From the NCBI RefSeq assembly GCF_000308775.1, contig NZ_BAGJ01000011.1:62001-126000 (forward strand): a stretch of 64,000 bases of DNA. The letters are read 5' to 3'. Below, piece by piece: positions 28,458-38,145 of this stretch. The position numbers and the translations under genes were made by a program. The DNA is from Nocardia testacea NBRC 100365 (GTDB lineage: Bacteria > Actinomycetota > Actinomycetes > Mycobacteriales > Mycobacteriaceae). Under the pieces are notes generated by a model. It searched no databases, had not been told where the DNA came from, and was given only the letters and a program-made list of their open reading frames with translations. Positions within the stretch are counted from its first letter, which is position 1, and each line of letters begins with the position of its first letter.

Positions 28458-28484
28458 ATCGATCCATCCGTTCCTCGGGTGCCG

Positions 28485-29375
28485 TCAGCCGATGGCGTCG
28501 GCCAGCGCCTGGGCGTTCTGCGTCTGCCACGTTACGAAATCCGTTCCGGACGGCAGGGTTTCGGTCACCTCTACCACCGGAATACCGGCGGCGCCGGCGG
28601 CAGCGCGCAGCTCCCGGCCCACCTTGTCCTCGGTCTGCACGTTGTAGACCAGGACCGCGACCTGCTTGCCGGTGATCAGATCGCGGGTAGCGGCGACCGC
28701 GGCGGGCGACGGATCGGTCTCCTGCTCGATCGCCTCCTGGTAGTCCCGGGGCGTCCGGTCGACGGTACCGGCATCCTGCAGCAGGTAGTACGCCAGCGGC
28801 TCGGTCTGCAAGACCGGAGTGCCGGGGTGGGCGGCGGCGATCGCGTCGGTGCTCGCGCCGACCTGTGCGAGCCGGTCGGCGAACTGCGCCGCCCGGTCGG
28901 TGTAGTCCTGGGCGTGCGCGGGATCGATCTCGGCGAGCTGTTCGCCGATCTGTCCGGCGACCAGCGCGACGGTTTGCATGTCGTACCAGACGTGCTCGTT
29001 CGAATCGTTTCGGATCGCCTCGTCCCGGGCCGCGACCGCCTCGACGGTGCGCTTATCGCGACCCTCGATCGCCTTCGTGACGAACTCGTCGTAGTGGCCC
29101 CCGTTGTACACGACCAGATCGGCATCGCTGAGCTGCGCGGATTCCGATGCCGAGGTTTCGTGCGAATGCGGATCGGCGGAGGGGTCGGAAATGATGGCGG
29201 CGACCTCGGCATCGGGTCCGGCGATGGTGCTCGCGATATCGGCCCAGACATTGGTCGAGGCGACCACCGAGGGTTTGCCGGAATCGGAGCCGGCCCCGCC
29301 GCAGGCGGTGAGCGCCGCGGCCGCCGCCACCCCCACGGCGATGATCAGAGCGCGACGAGCATAGTGAGGTGACAC
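28485..29375 (-). CDS. Zinc-binding ABC transporter lipoprotein (ZnuA/AztC type)
   Basis: A 296-residue cluster 9 solute-binding protein anchored as a lipoprotein: the signal segment ends in the lipobox LTAC. Metal ligands are the His in DPHSHE, the His in NGGHYDEF and those in NEHVWYD. GTG 29375 follows GGTAGG. It is the first gene of the operon, 19 bases from a Zur-like box, and so is probably induced under zinc shortage. Confidence 0.9.
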   Translation of the reverse strand: MSPHYARRALIIAVGVAAAAALTACGGAGSDSGKPSVVASTNVWADIASTIAGPDAEVAAIISDPSADPHSHETSASESAQLSDADLVVYNGGHYDEFVTKAIEGRDKRTVEAVAARDEAIRNDSNEHVWYDMQTVALVAGQIGEQLAEIDPAHAQDYTDRAAQFADRLAQVGASTDAIAAAHPGTPVLQTEPLAYYLLQDAGTVDRTPRDYQEAIEQETDPSPAAVAATRDLITGKQVAVLVYNVQTEDKVGRELRAAAGAAGIPVVEVTETLPSGTDFVTWQTQNAQALADAIG

Positions 29376-29393
29376 GGCAATACCTACCAGGGT

Positions 29394-29416
29394 TAATGGA
29401 AATCGTTTCCGTTTTA
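29394..29416 (-). promoter_or_regulatory. Zur-like operator of the zinc uptake operon
   Basis: The palindrome GGAAATCGTTTCC, flanked by TAAT and GTTTTA, resembles actinobacterial Zur boxes (TGAAAATCATTTTCA type). It lies 19-41 bases upstream of the binding-protein start. Confidence 0.7.
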
Positions 29417-29545
29417 CTTTAGCAGCCCTGGTGGGAGGGTCTGAACCGACCGCCCAGTTCTAACACCCCCCGGGCCGTCGACGCATTCCACGCGGCTGCA
29501 CACACCCCAGGCGGACCATTCACCGACGCCAGACATGCGGGACAC

Positions 29546-29712
29546 CCTTCGCGAAGGTGCTGTGTTTTTGGCGCCGCCTGCGGCGGCGCGGGGTTGAGGC
29601 CCCCTTGGTCTCGCCGTTTCGGCCTCGAGACTTGCGCTTCGCGCGGGCGCTTTCGAGGCCGAAACGGCGAGACGGGCCTCAACCCTTCGAGGTGTCTCGT
29701 AGAACTCGACAC
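29546..29712 (+). repeat. Palindromic repeat copy R5 (solitary)
   Basis: The left end palindrome CCTTCGCGAAGG is followed by TGCTGTGTTTTT, then the small hairpin GCGCCGCC-TGC-GGCGGCGC. The outer stem is 29591-29602 with 29674-29685, and the inner 21-bp stem is 29608-29628 with 29653-29673. The right end is GTGTCTCGTAGAACTCGACA. It has no inverted partner. It fills the gap between the zinc operon promoter and the trehalose-phosphatase terminator. Confidence 0.9.
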
Positions 29713-29845
29713 ATGGGGTTGCGTCGGGGTCGGTGTCCAGGTCTCCTCTTCAGGAGAGGGACTGCATGGTCATGCGCCGGCGAGCAACTCCCACCCGCCT
29801 CCCCGGGTCGCGTATGTTCGACCCACTCCGATCACCCCGCACCTA

Positions 29846-29880
29846 CGAAAACGGCGGGCCGCAGAGTGCGCCCCGCCGTC
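29846..29880 (-). terminator. Rho-independent terminator of the OtsB-GH15 gene
   Basis: On the minus strand ACGGCGGG (29880-29873) pairs with CCCGCCGT (29859-29852) across a 13-base loop and is followed by TTTCG. It starts 22 bases after the stop codon. Confidence 0.75.
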
Positions 29881-29902
29881 CTCGCTCATAGAGCGATCGA
29901 CT

Positions 29903-32455
29903 CTACTTCCCGAGCAACTGCGCACACCGCAGCAGACCCAGGTGGCTGTAGGCCTGAGGATGATTACCCAGGGACCGTTCGGCGACCGGGTCGTATTCCT
30001 CGCTGAGCAGCCCGGTGGGTCCGGCCACATCCACCAGCTGCGCGAACAGCGCCTCGGCATCGGAGCGCTTGCCGATCAGCAGGTAGGCCTCGACCAGCCA
30101 GGCGGCGCACAGGTGGAATCCGCCTTCGCCGCCGGGCAGGCCGTCGTCGTGGTGGTAGCGGTACACCGTGGATCCGCTGCGCAGTTCCGCTTCGGTGGCC
30201 ACCACCGTCGCGGCGAACCGCGGGTCGCTGGGATCGATGAGGCCGCTGAGCCCGATGTGCAGGGTCGCCGCGTCGAGGTCGGTGCCGTCGTAGGCGGCGG
30301 TGTAGGACTGGACCTCGTCGTTCCAGCCCTTGGCCTTGACCTCCGCGGCGATGGTTTCGCGCAGTGGTGCCCAGTCGCTGTCGACCGGCCGGTCGAACTT
30401 CTCCGCGAGGGTCAGCGCCCGGTCGACCGTGAGCCAGCCCATCACCTTCGAATAGACGTGGTGGCGGGGGTTGCCGCGGATCTCCCAGATGCCGTGGTCG
30501 GGTTCGGTCCAGCGGCGCTGTACCGCCGAGACCATGGCGTGCACGAGCTCCCAGTCGGCATCGGGGAGCACCTTGCGCGGATCGGTGGTGCCCTGCTTCT
30601 CCCGGGCGTGGGCCAGGCTGGTGATGAGATCCACGATCGGGCCGAAGACGTCCAGCTGGACCTGCATATTGGCCGCGTTGCCGACCCGCACCGGCCGCGA
30701 TCCGGCGTAGCCGGGCAGCTGGTCGATCACGGCCTCCGGCGGCAGGGTTTCGCCGTAGATGGTGTACAGCGGATGCAGGCGTTCGGGGCCGGGCAGGGTT
30801 TCCAGCACCCGGTGCACCCATTCCAGATACTGTTCCGCCTCACCCAGCGACCCCAGCGAGACCAGGGCGCTGGCGGTCAGGGCGGCGTCGCGCAGCCAGC
30901 AGTAGCGGTAGTCCCAGTTGCGGACGCCGCCGATGTCCTCGGGCAGCGAGGTGGTGGCCGCGGCCAGGATCGATCCGGAGGGCGCGTGCACCAGCCCGCG
31001 CAGAGTGAGCGCGGACCGTTTCATCAGATCGGGTTTGAGGGCGGGCAGATCCAGCGTCGCCGCCCACTCTTTCCAGTACAGTTCGGCGATCCGCCGCCGC
31101 TCGGCCTCACCGGTGGCGGCGGGGGTCAGATCGTGTGTGCCACAGCGCAGTTCCAGGACGATGGGGCCGTCGGTGGGGTCCACGACCGCCGTGGCCGAAT
31201 CGTGGGCGCCGTCGCTGTGGATCTGCCACTGCACGCCGGGGGCGCGCAGGACGACCGGGTCGTTGGTACCCCAGACCCGCAGGCCGTCGGTTTCCACCTG
31301 GATGGACACCGGGACCTGGCCGAATTCCGGGCGCGGGGCGAAGGTGATCTCGGCGGGAGCCGTACCGGTGATCACCCGGGTGAGATCGGTGCGGTCGGGG
31401 TCCACGTCGTGCGGAAGATAGTCGGTGACCTGCAGTTTCGCCCATCGTGTCTCGACCGTCATGGTGCCGTCGACGTACCGCTGGGACAGCGGCAGGCCCG
31501 GCCGCTGCGGGGTGATGGAGAAGTGCCCGGCGTCCATACCGCCCAGCAGGTGGGCGAACACGGCGGCCGAATCCGGTTCCGGGTGGCAGAACCAGGTGAC
31601 GGTGGCATCGGGGGTGACCAGTGCGACCGAGCGCGGGCTGGCCATCATGGTCAGCCGTTCGATCCGGGGCGCGCTGGCACCGGCCAGCCAGGTGCGGCGT
31701 TCCTCCAGCAGGAAGGCCAGTGCGTGCGAGACGGCCTCGGTGCTGTCGACCCGGTATTTGGCCAGCGATTCGCCCTCGCCGACCTTGATGCCGATATCGG
31801 GACCGGTCAGTGCGCGAAACGCTTTCTCATCGGTGACGTCGTCGCCGAAGAACACCGCGGCCGACGCGCTCTCCTGGTGGCGGACCGTGCTGAGGGCCGA
31901 ACCCTTGTCGGTCGGCACCACGGCGAGTTCGATTACGGCCTTACCCTCGGTGACCTGCACACCGACCCAGCAGGCCGGACCCTGGCGGGCCTGGCCGAGG
32001 GCCCGGCGGCCGATCTCGGGGGTGGCGTTGCGCACGTGCAGGGCGACGCTGGCGGGTTTGACCTCCACCGTGACACCCGGATGGTCCGCGGCGATCTTGT
32101 TGAGGGCGGTCACCACCTCCCGCAGCAACTGCCTGGCGTCGCTGTCGATGGCGTGCACGAAGCCCACATCGAATTCCGAGCCGTGGCTGCCGATCAGCTG
32201 CACTTCGACCGGTAGCCGGGAGAGTGCGGCGAGGTCACGCAGCGCTCTGCCGGATATGACCGCGGCCGTGGTGCCGGACAGACCGGCCAGCGCGCGTAAT
32301 GCCCGCACGGATTCCCCGTGCGGGTACGCCTTGGCCGGATCGGAGACGATGGGAGCGAGTGTCCCGTCGTAGTCCGATGCGACGAGCAGCCGAGGTACGC
32401 GCGCGACCGTCGACAGCGCTCGGCGGAGTTCCAGTGGCAGATCCTGTGCGCTCAC
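29903..32455 (-). CDS. Trehalose-phosphatase / GH15 glucanohydrolase fusion
   Basis: An 850-residue fusion. The first about 255 residues form a HAD trehalose-6-phosphatase with the nucleophile motif DYDGTLAP (D28) and the late motif GDDVTDEKAF. Residues about 265-850 form a glycoside hydrolase family 15 domain of the glucoamylase/trehalase type. The catalytic Glu residues are expected in HGIWEIRG and LLSEEYDP, and NWDYRYCWLRDA is the family hallmark. Both halves could meet trehalose, one releasing it from the phosphate and the other splitting it. The GTG at 32455 is the likely start. Confidence 0.88.
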   Translation of the reverse strand: MSAQDLPLELRRALSTVARVPRLLVASDYDGTLAPIVSDPAKAYPHGESVRALRALAGLSGTTAAVISGRALRDLAALSRLPVEVQLIGSHGSEFDVGFVHAIDSDARQLLREVVTALNKIAADHPGVTVEVKPASVALHVRNATPEIGRRALGQARQGPACWVGVQVTEGKAVIELAVVPTDKGSALSTVRHQESASAAVFFGDDVTDEKAFRALTGPDIGIKVGEGESLAKYRVDSTEAVSHALAFLLEERRTWLAGASAPRIERLTMMASPRSVALVTPDATVTWFCHPEPDSAAVFAHLLGGMDAGHFSITPQRPGLPLSQRYVDGTMTVETRWAKLQVTDYLPHDVDPDRTDLTRVITGTAPAEITFAPRPEFGQVPVSIQVETDGLRVWGTNDPVVLRAPGVQWQIHSDGAHDSATAVVDPTDGPIVLELRCGTHDLTPAATGEAERRRIAELYWKEWAATLDLPALKPDLMKRSALTLRGLVHAPSGSILAAATTSLPEDIGGVRNWDYRYCWLRDAALTASALVSLGSLGEAEQYLEWVHRVLETLPGPERLHPLYTIYGETLPPEAVIDQLPGYAGSRPVRVGNAANMQVQLDVFGPIVDLITSLAHAREKQGTTDPRKVLPDADWELVHAMVSAVQRRWTEPDHGIWEIRGNPRHHVYSKVMGWLTVDRALTLAEKFDRPVDSDWAPLRETIAAEVKAKGWNDEVQSYTAAYDGTDLDAATLHIGLSGLIDPSDPRFAATVVATEAELRSGSTVYRYHHDDGLPGGEGGFHLCAAWLVEAYLLIGKRSDAEALFAQLVDVAGPTGLLSEEYDPVAERSLGNHPQAYSHLGLLRCAQLLGK

Positions 32456-32754
32456 ACATCCAACCTATTGATCGGAGTTTTCGTTAAGAGGGGGCGCGCA
32501 TGACAATACTGTGTCATGTCCGCTGATCCGATTCGGCGGGAAGTGTGGGCGGGTGCCCCCGGCTCGACGTGCGGGTGAACGCGCGCCCGGTGTCGTTCCG
32601 ACGCGAAATCCGCAGGGCGAGCTCACCGCCGCCGGTGGGGGATTGCGAGGTTTTTCCGGCTCGCGCGACCCCGCAGCGAACGCTCGGATACCGCCGCGCC
32701 CCATCGCTGTCGGTGAGGCACCGGCGGCGGCCACCGGGCGTGGCGGCGCGGGTT

Positions 32755-33399
32755 TCAGGAGCGCTGACCGAGCAGGAGATCGACGGTCAGTTCGAGCCGT
32801 TCGGAGACGTCGGTCGCGGAGGCGCGGCGGGTGAGCCAGGCGACCAGATTCGACAGCCACACATCGCTGATGACACGGGCGATGGCGAGCTGGCGGTCGG
32901 TGGGTTCGCCGTCGTTCATGGCCCGGGCGAAAACCCGGTCCATCACCTTGCCGACCCGGTCCACCTCGGCGGCGGCCGAGGCGTCGGCGAACATGAACGC
33001 ACGGGTCATGGCCTCGGTGAGCAGCGGGTCGCGTTGCATCATCCGGGTGATCTGGGAGAGCAGGGCGTGCATCCGCTCCTCCGGCGACTGACCCGCCAGC
33101 GGTTTGCGTTTGCCCTCGAATTGCTCGAACTCCCGGGCCAGTGCCGAAACCAGCAGGTGCACCTTGGACGGGAAGTACCGGTACAGCGTGCCGACCGCGA
33201 CATCGGCGCGTTCGGCGACCGCGCGCATCTGCACCGCGTCGTAGCCGCCCTTGGAGGCGAGCGCGAGGGTGGCGTCCAGGATCCGCTTGCGGCGTTCGCG
33301 TTGTGCCGCCGAGCTCAGTTCGTCCTCCCGCAGCGTGGTGACGGGGGCGGCTGTCGCCGCACCCGGATCGCCGGGCTGGGAACGGGAGGGGCTGGCCAT
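32755..33399 (-). CDS. kstR: KstR, TetR-family repressor of cholesterol catabolism
   Basis: The 214-residue protein is closely similar to KstR (Rv3574). The DNA-binding domain reads ERRKRILDATLALASKGGYDAVQMRAVAERADVAVGTLYRYF, and the ligand domain shares MQRDPLLTEAMTRAFMFADAS and VISDVWLSNLVAWLTRRASATDVS. KstR is released by 3-oxo-steroid-CoA intermediates. ATG 33399 follows GGAAAGGAAG. It is divergent from chsE3 with its own operator between, as in mycobacteria. The N-terminal about 25 residues are extra and disordered. Confidence 0.95.
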   Translation of the reverse strand: MASPSRSQPGDPGAATAAPVTTLREDELSSAAQRERRKRILDATLALASKGGYDAVQMRAVAERADVAVGTLYRYFPSKVHLLVSALAREFEQFEGKRKPLAGQSPEERMHALLSQITRMMQRDPLLTEAMTRAFMFADASAAAEVDRVGKVMDRVFARAMNDGEPTDRQLAIARVISDVWLSNLVAWLTRRASATDVSERLELTVDLLLGQRS

Positions 33400-33491
33400 G
33401 GAGTGGACTTCCTTTCCGTGACGTATCGCGGACGTGAGCGCGTGCGGCGATGCGGTGGGAGCGTCTCTTGACTTCCGCCCGCCGTGGATAT

Positions 33492-33505
33492 TAGAACATG
33501 TTCTA
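33492..33505. promoter_or_regulatory. KstR operator between kstR and chsE3
   Basis: TAGAACATGTTCTA is a perfect 14-base palindrome matching the KstR consensus TNNAACNNGTTNNA. On the kstR strand it overlaps a -10 element TAATAT (33493-33488), and on the other strand it lies 35 bases before the chsE3 start, so it can control both genes. Confidence 0.92.
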
Positions 33506-33540
33506 GGTGTGGGAGTCACGCCGGAAAGGCGGTATGGACT

Positions 33541-35718
33541 GTGACCATCGCCACCACTGACGAGCATAAAGCCGTTCAACAGTCGATGAGCGGGTGGGCA
33601 GCAGCGGCGCAACCGATTGCAACAATGCGGGCCGACGCGACCGGCTTCTGGCGTACATATTGGCCAACGCTGACCGATCTCGGAATCTTCCGGGTGGCGG
33701 TGACCGAGGAGGCGGGCGGCGCGGGCGGATCGGTCTCCGATCTGGCCGTATTCATCGAACAGGCAGCACACGATATGGTCGGCGGCCCGCTGCTGACCAC
33801 GGCGGTCGCCGGTCTGGTGACCGCCGGACGGCTGCCCGAGGAGCAACCCTGCGGAATCGCACTGGACACGGTCGCCGGGGATGGGACCGCGACCGACGGC
33901 GGTGCGGCGGTAGTCCTCGACGACGCCGGATCGCTCAGCGGTACCTGGGAATCGGTACTCGGTGCCGCGCCCGGCACCGCGGTGCTGCTGCCGGTGGACA
34001 CCGCGGAGGGCCGGCGCTGGTGCCTGCTCGACCCGGAGACGCCCGGACTGCAGCTCGAAGCCCTGGAACCGCTCGACCTGACCACCCCGCTGGCCCGGGT
34101 CCGCTGCGTCGAGGTCCGGGTCGACCCGGAAGCGGTGTTCACCCCCGAATACGCGGTGGAAGACCTGCTGGTCGCACTGCTCGTGGCCGAGCTCGCCGGT
34201 GTGACCGGCTGGTGCCTGAGCACCGCCGTGGAATACGCGAAGGTCCGCGAGCAGTTCGGGCGGCAGATCGGGTCGTTCCAGGCGGTCAAACATATCTGCG
34301 CGTGGATGCTGTGCCGCACCGAACTCATCCGGTCCGTGGCCGCCGACGCGGCCGCCGCGGTGGATTCCGGCGGCGCCGAACTGCCCATCGCGGCCGCGAT
34401 CGCCGCCGCCATCAGCCTGGACGCCGCGGTGGACACCGCCAAGGACTGTATCCAGGTGCTCGGCGGGATCGGCTTCACCTGGGAACACGACGCGCACCTG
34501 TATCTGCGCCGGGCGACCGCACTGCGTCAGTTGCTGGGCGGCGCCGCGTACTGGCGAACCCGCGTCACCGAGCTCACCCGGGCCGGTAAACGCCGCACCA
34601 CCGGCGCCGACCGGGTCTTCGCCGACGCGGCGCTGGCCGGTGGGGAGACCGATACCGAGGTGGCCACCGACGAACTCGCCGCCGAGGTCGCGCGTATCGC
34701 CGCGCTCCCGGCCGCCGAGCAGCGTGGTGCGCTGGCCGACGCGGGCCTGATCATGCCGCACTGGCCGCAGCCCTACGGTCGCGGCGCCGACCCGATGACC
34801 GGGTTGGTGATCTCCGAGGAACTGCGCCGGGCCGGGCTGACCGTCCCGGACCTCACCATCGGCGGCTGGGCGATCCCGACCCTGCTGCAGCACGGCACCC
34901 CCGAGCAGATCGAACGGTTCGCCTGGCCGACCCTGCACGGTGAGGTGGTGTGGTGCCAGCTGTTCAGCGAACCGGGGGCCGGCTCGGATCTGGCGGCGCT
35001 GCGCACCACCGCCGAACGGACCGAGGGCGGCTGGGTGCTGAACGGCCAGAAGGTGTGGACGTCGCTGGCCAAGGAGGCGAACTGGGCCATCTGCCTGGCG
35101 CGCACCGACGCGAGTGCGCCCAAGCACAAGGGGATCAGCTACTTCCTGGTCGACATGCGTAGCGCCGGGATCGATATCCGGCCGCTGGTGCAGATCACCG
35201 GCGAGGCCCGGTTCAGTGAGGTGTTCCTCGACGGGGTCTTCGTGCCTGACGACTGCGTGGTCGGCGCGCTGGGCAACGGCTGGAAGATCGCCCGCTCCAC
35301 GCTGTCGGCCGAACGGGTCGCCATGAGCGGCAACGGGATCGGGCCGGCGCTCGAGGAGCTGATCGCGAAACTGCCGGCGACCGGCCGCGGGACGGAGCTG
35401 CTGAACGACCGGCTGGGCGGTTTCGTCGCCGATGCCATCGCCGGGCTGCTGCTGGAACAGCGCGCGGCGGTCCGGATCCTGGCCGGCGCCGACCCCGGCG
35501 CGCAGAGCAGTGTGCGCAAACTCGTGGGTGTGCGGCACCGGCAGGCGGTGGCCGAGTTCGCCGTCGAGGTGGCCGGTCCGGCCGGCGCGCGGACCACCGA
35601 GGACACCTCGGAATTCCTGCTCACCCGTTGTCTGTCGATCGCGGGGGGAACCGAGCAGATCCTGTTGACCGTGGCTGCCGAGCGGATTCTGGGACTACCC
35701 CGCGACGCGGCCGGCTAG
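33541..35718 (+). CDS. chsE3: ChsE3 (FadE34), double-domain steroid acyl-CoA dehydrogenase
   Basis: A 725-residue protein made of two acyl-CoA dehydrogenase domains in one chain, the layout of M. tuberculosis FadE34. The first half (about 1-350) ends in QVLGGIGFTWEHDAHLYLRRA. The second half (about 370-725) has QLFSEPGAGSDLAAL and NGQKVWTSLA and ends GGTEQILLTVAAERILGLPR. It desaturates steroid side-chain CoA thioesters. The GTG at 33541 follows AAGGCGG and is 36 bases after the KstR box. It heads the operon. Confidence 0.92.
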   Translation: MTIATTDEHKAVQQSMSGWAAAAQPIATMRADATGFWRTYWPTLTDLGIFRVAVTEEAGGAGGSVSDLAVFIEQAAHDMVGGPLLTTAVAGLVTAGRLPEEQPCGIALDTVAGDGTATDGGAAVVLDDAGSLSGTWESVLGAAPGTAVLLPVDTAEGRRWCLLDPETPGLQLEALEPLDLTTPLARVRCVEVRVDPEAVFTPEYAVEDLLVALLVAELAGVTGWCLSTAVEYAKVREQFGRQIGSFQAVKHICAWMLCRTELIRSVAADAAAAVDSGGAELPIAAAIAAAISLDAAVDTAKDCIQVLGGIGFTWEHDAHLYLRRATALRQLLGGAAYWRTRVTELTRAGKRRTTGADRVFADAALAGGETDTEVATDELAAEVARIAALPAAEQRGALADAGLIMPHWPQPYGRGADPMTGLVISEELRRAGLTVPDLTIGGWAIPTLLQHGTPEQIERFAWPTLHGEVVWCQLFSEPGAGSDLAALRTTAERTEGGWVLNGQKVWTSLAKEANWAICLARTDASAPKHKGISYFLVDMRSAGIDIRPLVQITGEARFSEVFLDGVFVPDDCVVGALGNGWKIARSTLSAERVAMSGNGIGPALEELIAKLPATGRGTELLNDRLGGFVADAIAGLLLEQRAAVRILAGADPGAQSSVRKLVGVRHRQAVAEFAVEVAGPAGARTTEDTSEFLLTRCLSIAGGTEQILLTVAAERILGLPRDAAG

Positions 35719-35744
35719 TTCGTGCGACGACTGGAGAGCAGAAC

Positions 35745-36809
35745 GTGGACTTCACCCGAGACGAGGCTCAAGAGGCGGTGGCCGAGGTCGTCGTCGGACT
35801 ACTGGAGCGGGAGTCGGCGCGCGACGCCGGACTCTGGCCCAAGATAGCGGCCACCGGCCTGCTGTCGGTAGCGCTACCGGAACGGTTCGGCGGTGACGAT
35901 ATGGGCATCGACGCCGTATCGGTGCTGCTGACCGAGCTGGCCACCGACGCCGTGGCCGCCCCGGCGCTGCCCACTCTGGGTTTCGGCGTGCTGCCGCTGC
36001 TGGCGGCGGTGCCCGAGGCGGTGGCCGCGGAGGTGTTTCCGGCGGTCGCCGAGGGCGCGGTGCTCACCGCTGCCGTCAGCGAACCCGGTGCGCCGCTGAC
36101 CACCGAGCCCACCACCAAGGCCGAAGTGACCGGCGACAAAGTGCGGATCACCGGATACAAAGTGGCGGTGCCGTGCGCCGATCAGGCGCGCTGGCTGCTG
36201 GTGACCACGGATTCCGGGGTCGCCGTGGTCGATTCGGACGCCGCGGGGTTGTCGCTGGTCCCCTCGGCCGTATCCGGCGAACTCGCCGAGTTCTCGGTGA
36301 AACTGGACGGCGTCGAGGTGCCCGCCGACCGGCTGCTGCCGGACGCGGGCCCGCGGCTGCACCGGTTCGTGCTCGCCGCCATCGGCGCGGTGGCCGACGG
36401 TCTGCTCTCGGGTGCGGTGAAATTGACCGCCGCTCACGTGGGCACGCGGCAGCAGTTCAACCGGCCACTCGCCGAATTCCAGGCGGTGGCCCAGCAGATC
36501 GCCGACCTCTATGTGGTGTCCCGGACGCTGCACGTGGCCGCGGTCTCGGCCAATTGGGCTCTCGGGCAGGATGATTCGAGTCCGGAGCGGCAGCGGCGGA
36601 TCGACGACGATCTGAACGTGCTCGCCTACACTGTGGCCGCGGAACTTCCGCGTGCCATGCAGAAATGTCACCACCTGCACGGCGGTATCGGAGTGGATGT
36701 CACCCACTCCATGCATCGCTACTACTCACAGTCCAAGGACCTCGCCCGCTGGCTGGGCGGCGCCGCACTGCGGCTCGAACGATTGGGGGCAGGGTGTTCA
36801 TCGATCTGA
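35745..36809 (+). CDS. chsE1: ChsE1 (FadE28), subunit of the 3-carbon side-chain dehydrogenase
   Basis: A 354-residue acyl-CoA dehydrogenase-like subunit. In M. tuberculosis ChsE1 and ChsE2 form an alpha2beta2 enzyme that desaturates the 3-oxo-4-pregnene-20-carboxyl-CoA side chain. This subunit keeps the C-terminal KCHHLHGGIGVDVTHSMHRYY motif, but its middle part is shorter than in homotetrameric enzymes. GTG 35745 follows CTGGAGAGC. The next gene starts inside its last 16 bases. Confidence 0.92.
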   Translation: MDFTRDEAQEAVAEVVVGLLERESARDAGLWPKIAATGLLSVALPERFGGDDMGIDAVSVLLTELATDAVAAPALPTLGFGVLPLLAAVPEAVAAEVFPAVAEGAVLTAAVSEPGAPLTTEPTTKAEVTGDKVRITGYKVAVPCADQARWLLVTTDSGVAVVDSDAAGLSLVPSAVSGELAEFSVKLDGVEVPADRLLPDAGPRLHRFVLAAIGAVADGLLSGAVKLTAAHVGTRQQFNRPLAEFQAVAQQIADLYVVSRTLHVAAVSANWALGQDDSSPERQRRIDDDLNVLAYTVAAELPRAMQKCHHLHGGIGVDVTHSMHRYYSQSKDLARWLGGAALRLERLGAGCSSI

Positions 36810-37963
36810 CCAGCGAACAGCGCAAACTTCGCGACGACCTGCGCGCCTACTTCGCCCGCCTCGTCACGCCGGAAGAGGCCGCCGCGATGGCGGTCAACCG
36901 GCATGGTGACGCCTACCGCGAGGTGGTGCGCCGGATGGGCCGCGACGGCTGGCTGGGTGTCGGCTGGCCCAAGGAATACGGCGGCCAGGGTTTCGGCCCG
37001 GTCGAACAGCAGATCTTCTACAACGAGGCGTCCCGGGCCGACGTCCCGTTGCCGCTGGTCACCCTGCTGACCGTGGGTCCGACGCTGCAACAGTTCGGTA
37101 CCCAGGAGCAGAAAGAGAAGTTCCTGCCCGGAATACTGGCCGGGGATATCCATTTCGCCATCGGATACTCCGAGCCCGAAGCGGGCACCGATCTGGCCGC
37201 GCTGCGGACCAGCGCGACCAAGGACGAGTCGGGCGACTGGATCGTCAACGGCCAGAAGATCTTCACCACCGGCGCGCACGAGGCCGACTACATCTGGCTG
37301 GCCTGCCGCACCGGCCCGGTGGCCGACCGGCACCGCGCGATCACCATCCTGATCGCGGATACGAAGGACCCGGGCTATTCCTGGACGCCGATCATCACCG
37401 CCGACGGCGCCCATCACACCAACGCCACCTATTTCGACAGCGTCAGGGTCCCGGCGAACATGCTGGTCGGCGAGGAGAACAAGGGCTGGCGCCTGATCAC
37501 CACCCAGCTCAATCACGAACGGGTGAGCCTGGGTCCGTCGGGCAAGATCGAACAGCTCTACGACCGGGTCGAGGGCTGGGCACGGCCGCGCGGCGTGCTC
37601 GACCATCCCGACGCGCGCGCCTCGCTCGGCCGCATCCATGCCATGACCCGGCTCAACGAACTGCTGAACTGGCAGGTGGCGGCCACGGCCGACGATCCGG
37701 ATATCGATCCGTCGCAGGTCATCGCGGACGCTTCGGCGACCAAGATCTTCTCCACCGAATCGCTGCAGGAGGCGGGCCGGCTGGCCGAGGAGATCATCGG
37801 CCGCTTCGGCGACCCGGCCGACCCCGCGACCGCCGAACTGATGACCTGGCTCGACCGGCGGACGAAGCAGAACCTGGTGGTGACCTTCGGCGGCGGTGTC
37901 AACGAGGTGATGCGCGAACTCGTCGCCTCGGCGGGCCTGAAACTGCCGCGCGTGCCGCGCTGA
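36794..37963 (+). CDS. chsE2: ChsE2 (FadE29), partner subunit of ChsE1
   Basis: A 389-residue acyl-CoA dehydrogenase subunit, starting at GTG 36794 (MFIDLTSEQRKLRDDLRAYF) inside the end of chsE1. FAD-binding strands IGYSEPEAGTDLAAL and VNGQKIFTTGA are intact, and the end KQNLVVTFGGGVNEVMRE is typical of FadE29. The 16-base overlap fits the stoichiometric heterotetramer known for this pair. About 240 bases without a gene follow before chsH2. Confidence 0.93.
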   Translation: MFIDLTSEQRKLRDDLRAYFARLVTPEEAAAMAVNRHGDAYREVVRRMGRDGWLGVGWPKEYGGQGFGPVEQQIFYNEASRADVPLPLVTLLTVGPTLQQFGTQEQKEKFLPGILAGDIHFAIGYSEPEAGTDLAALRTSATKDESGDWIVNGQKIFTTGAHEADYIWLACRTGPVADRHRAITILIADTKDPGYSWTPIITADGAHHTNATYFDSVRVPANMLVGEENKGWRLITTQLNHERVSLGPSGKIEQLYDRVEGWARPRGVLDHPDARASLGRIHAMTRLNELLNWQVAATADDPDIDPSQVIADASATKIFSTESLQEAGRLAEEIIGRFGDPADPATAELMTWLDRRTKQNLVVTFGGGVNEVMRELVASAGLKLPRVPR

Positions 37964-38145
37964 CGTCGCGGTCGGCCGTCCAGGACCGGGAGCCCGTCGA
38001 GCCTTGCAGTGCCGGGACCTGTCCCGGACCGGTCGCGACGTAGTTCCACGACGAACCATCGGGCGGCGCCGCTCGGTCGGGGCCCGCCCGGCCGGGGAGC
38101 GACGGCGCGAAGTGGCACAGCGACGAGTAGCGGAGTGAAGACCCC

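Noticed and set aside
26640..29372. A 910-codon plus-strand frame across the zinc transporter
   Set aside because: Three real genes with clear motifs lie on the other strand; the frame is compositional.
32755..35538. A 927-codon minus-strand frame reaching across chsE3
   Set aside because: Only its last 215 codons (kstR) are real; the rest is antisense to chsE3 and crosses the KstR operator.
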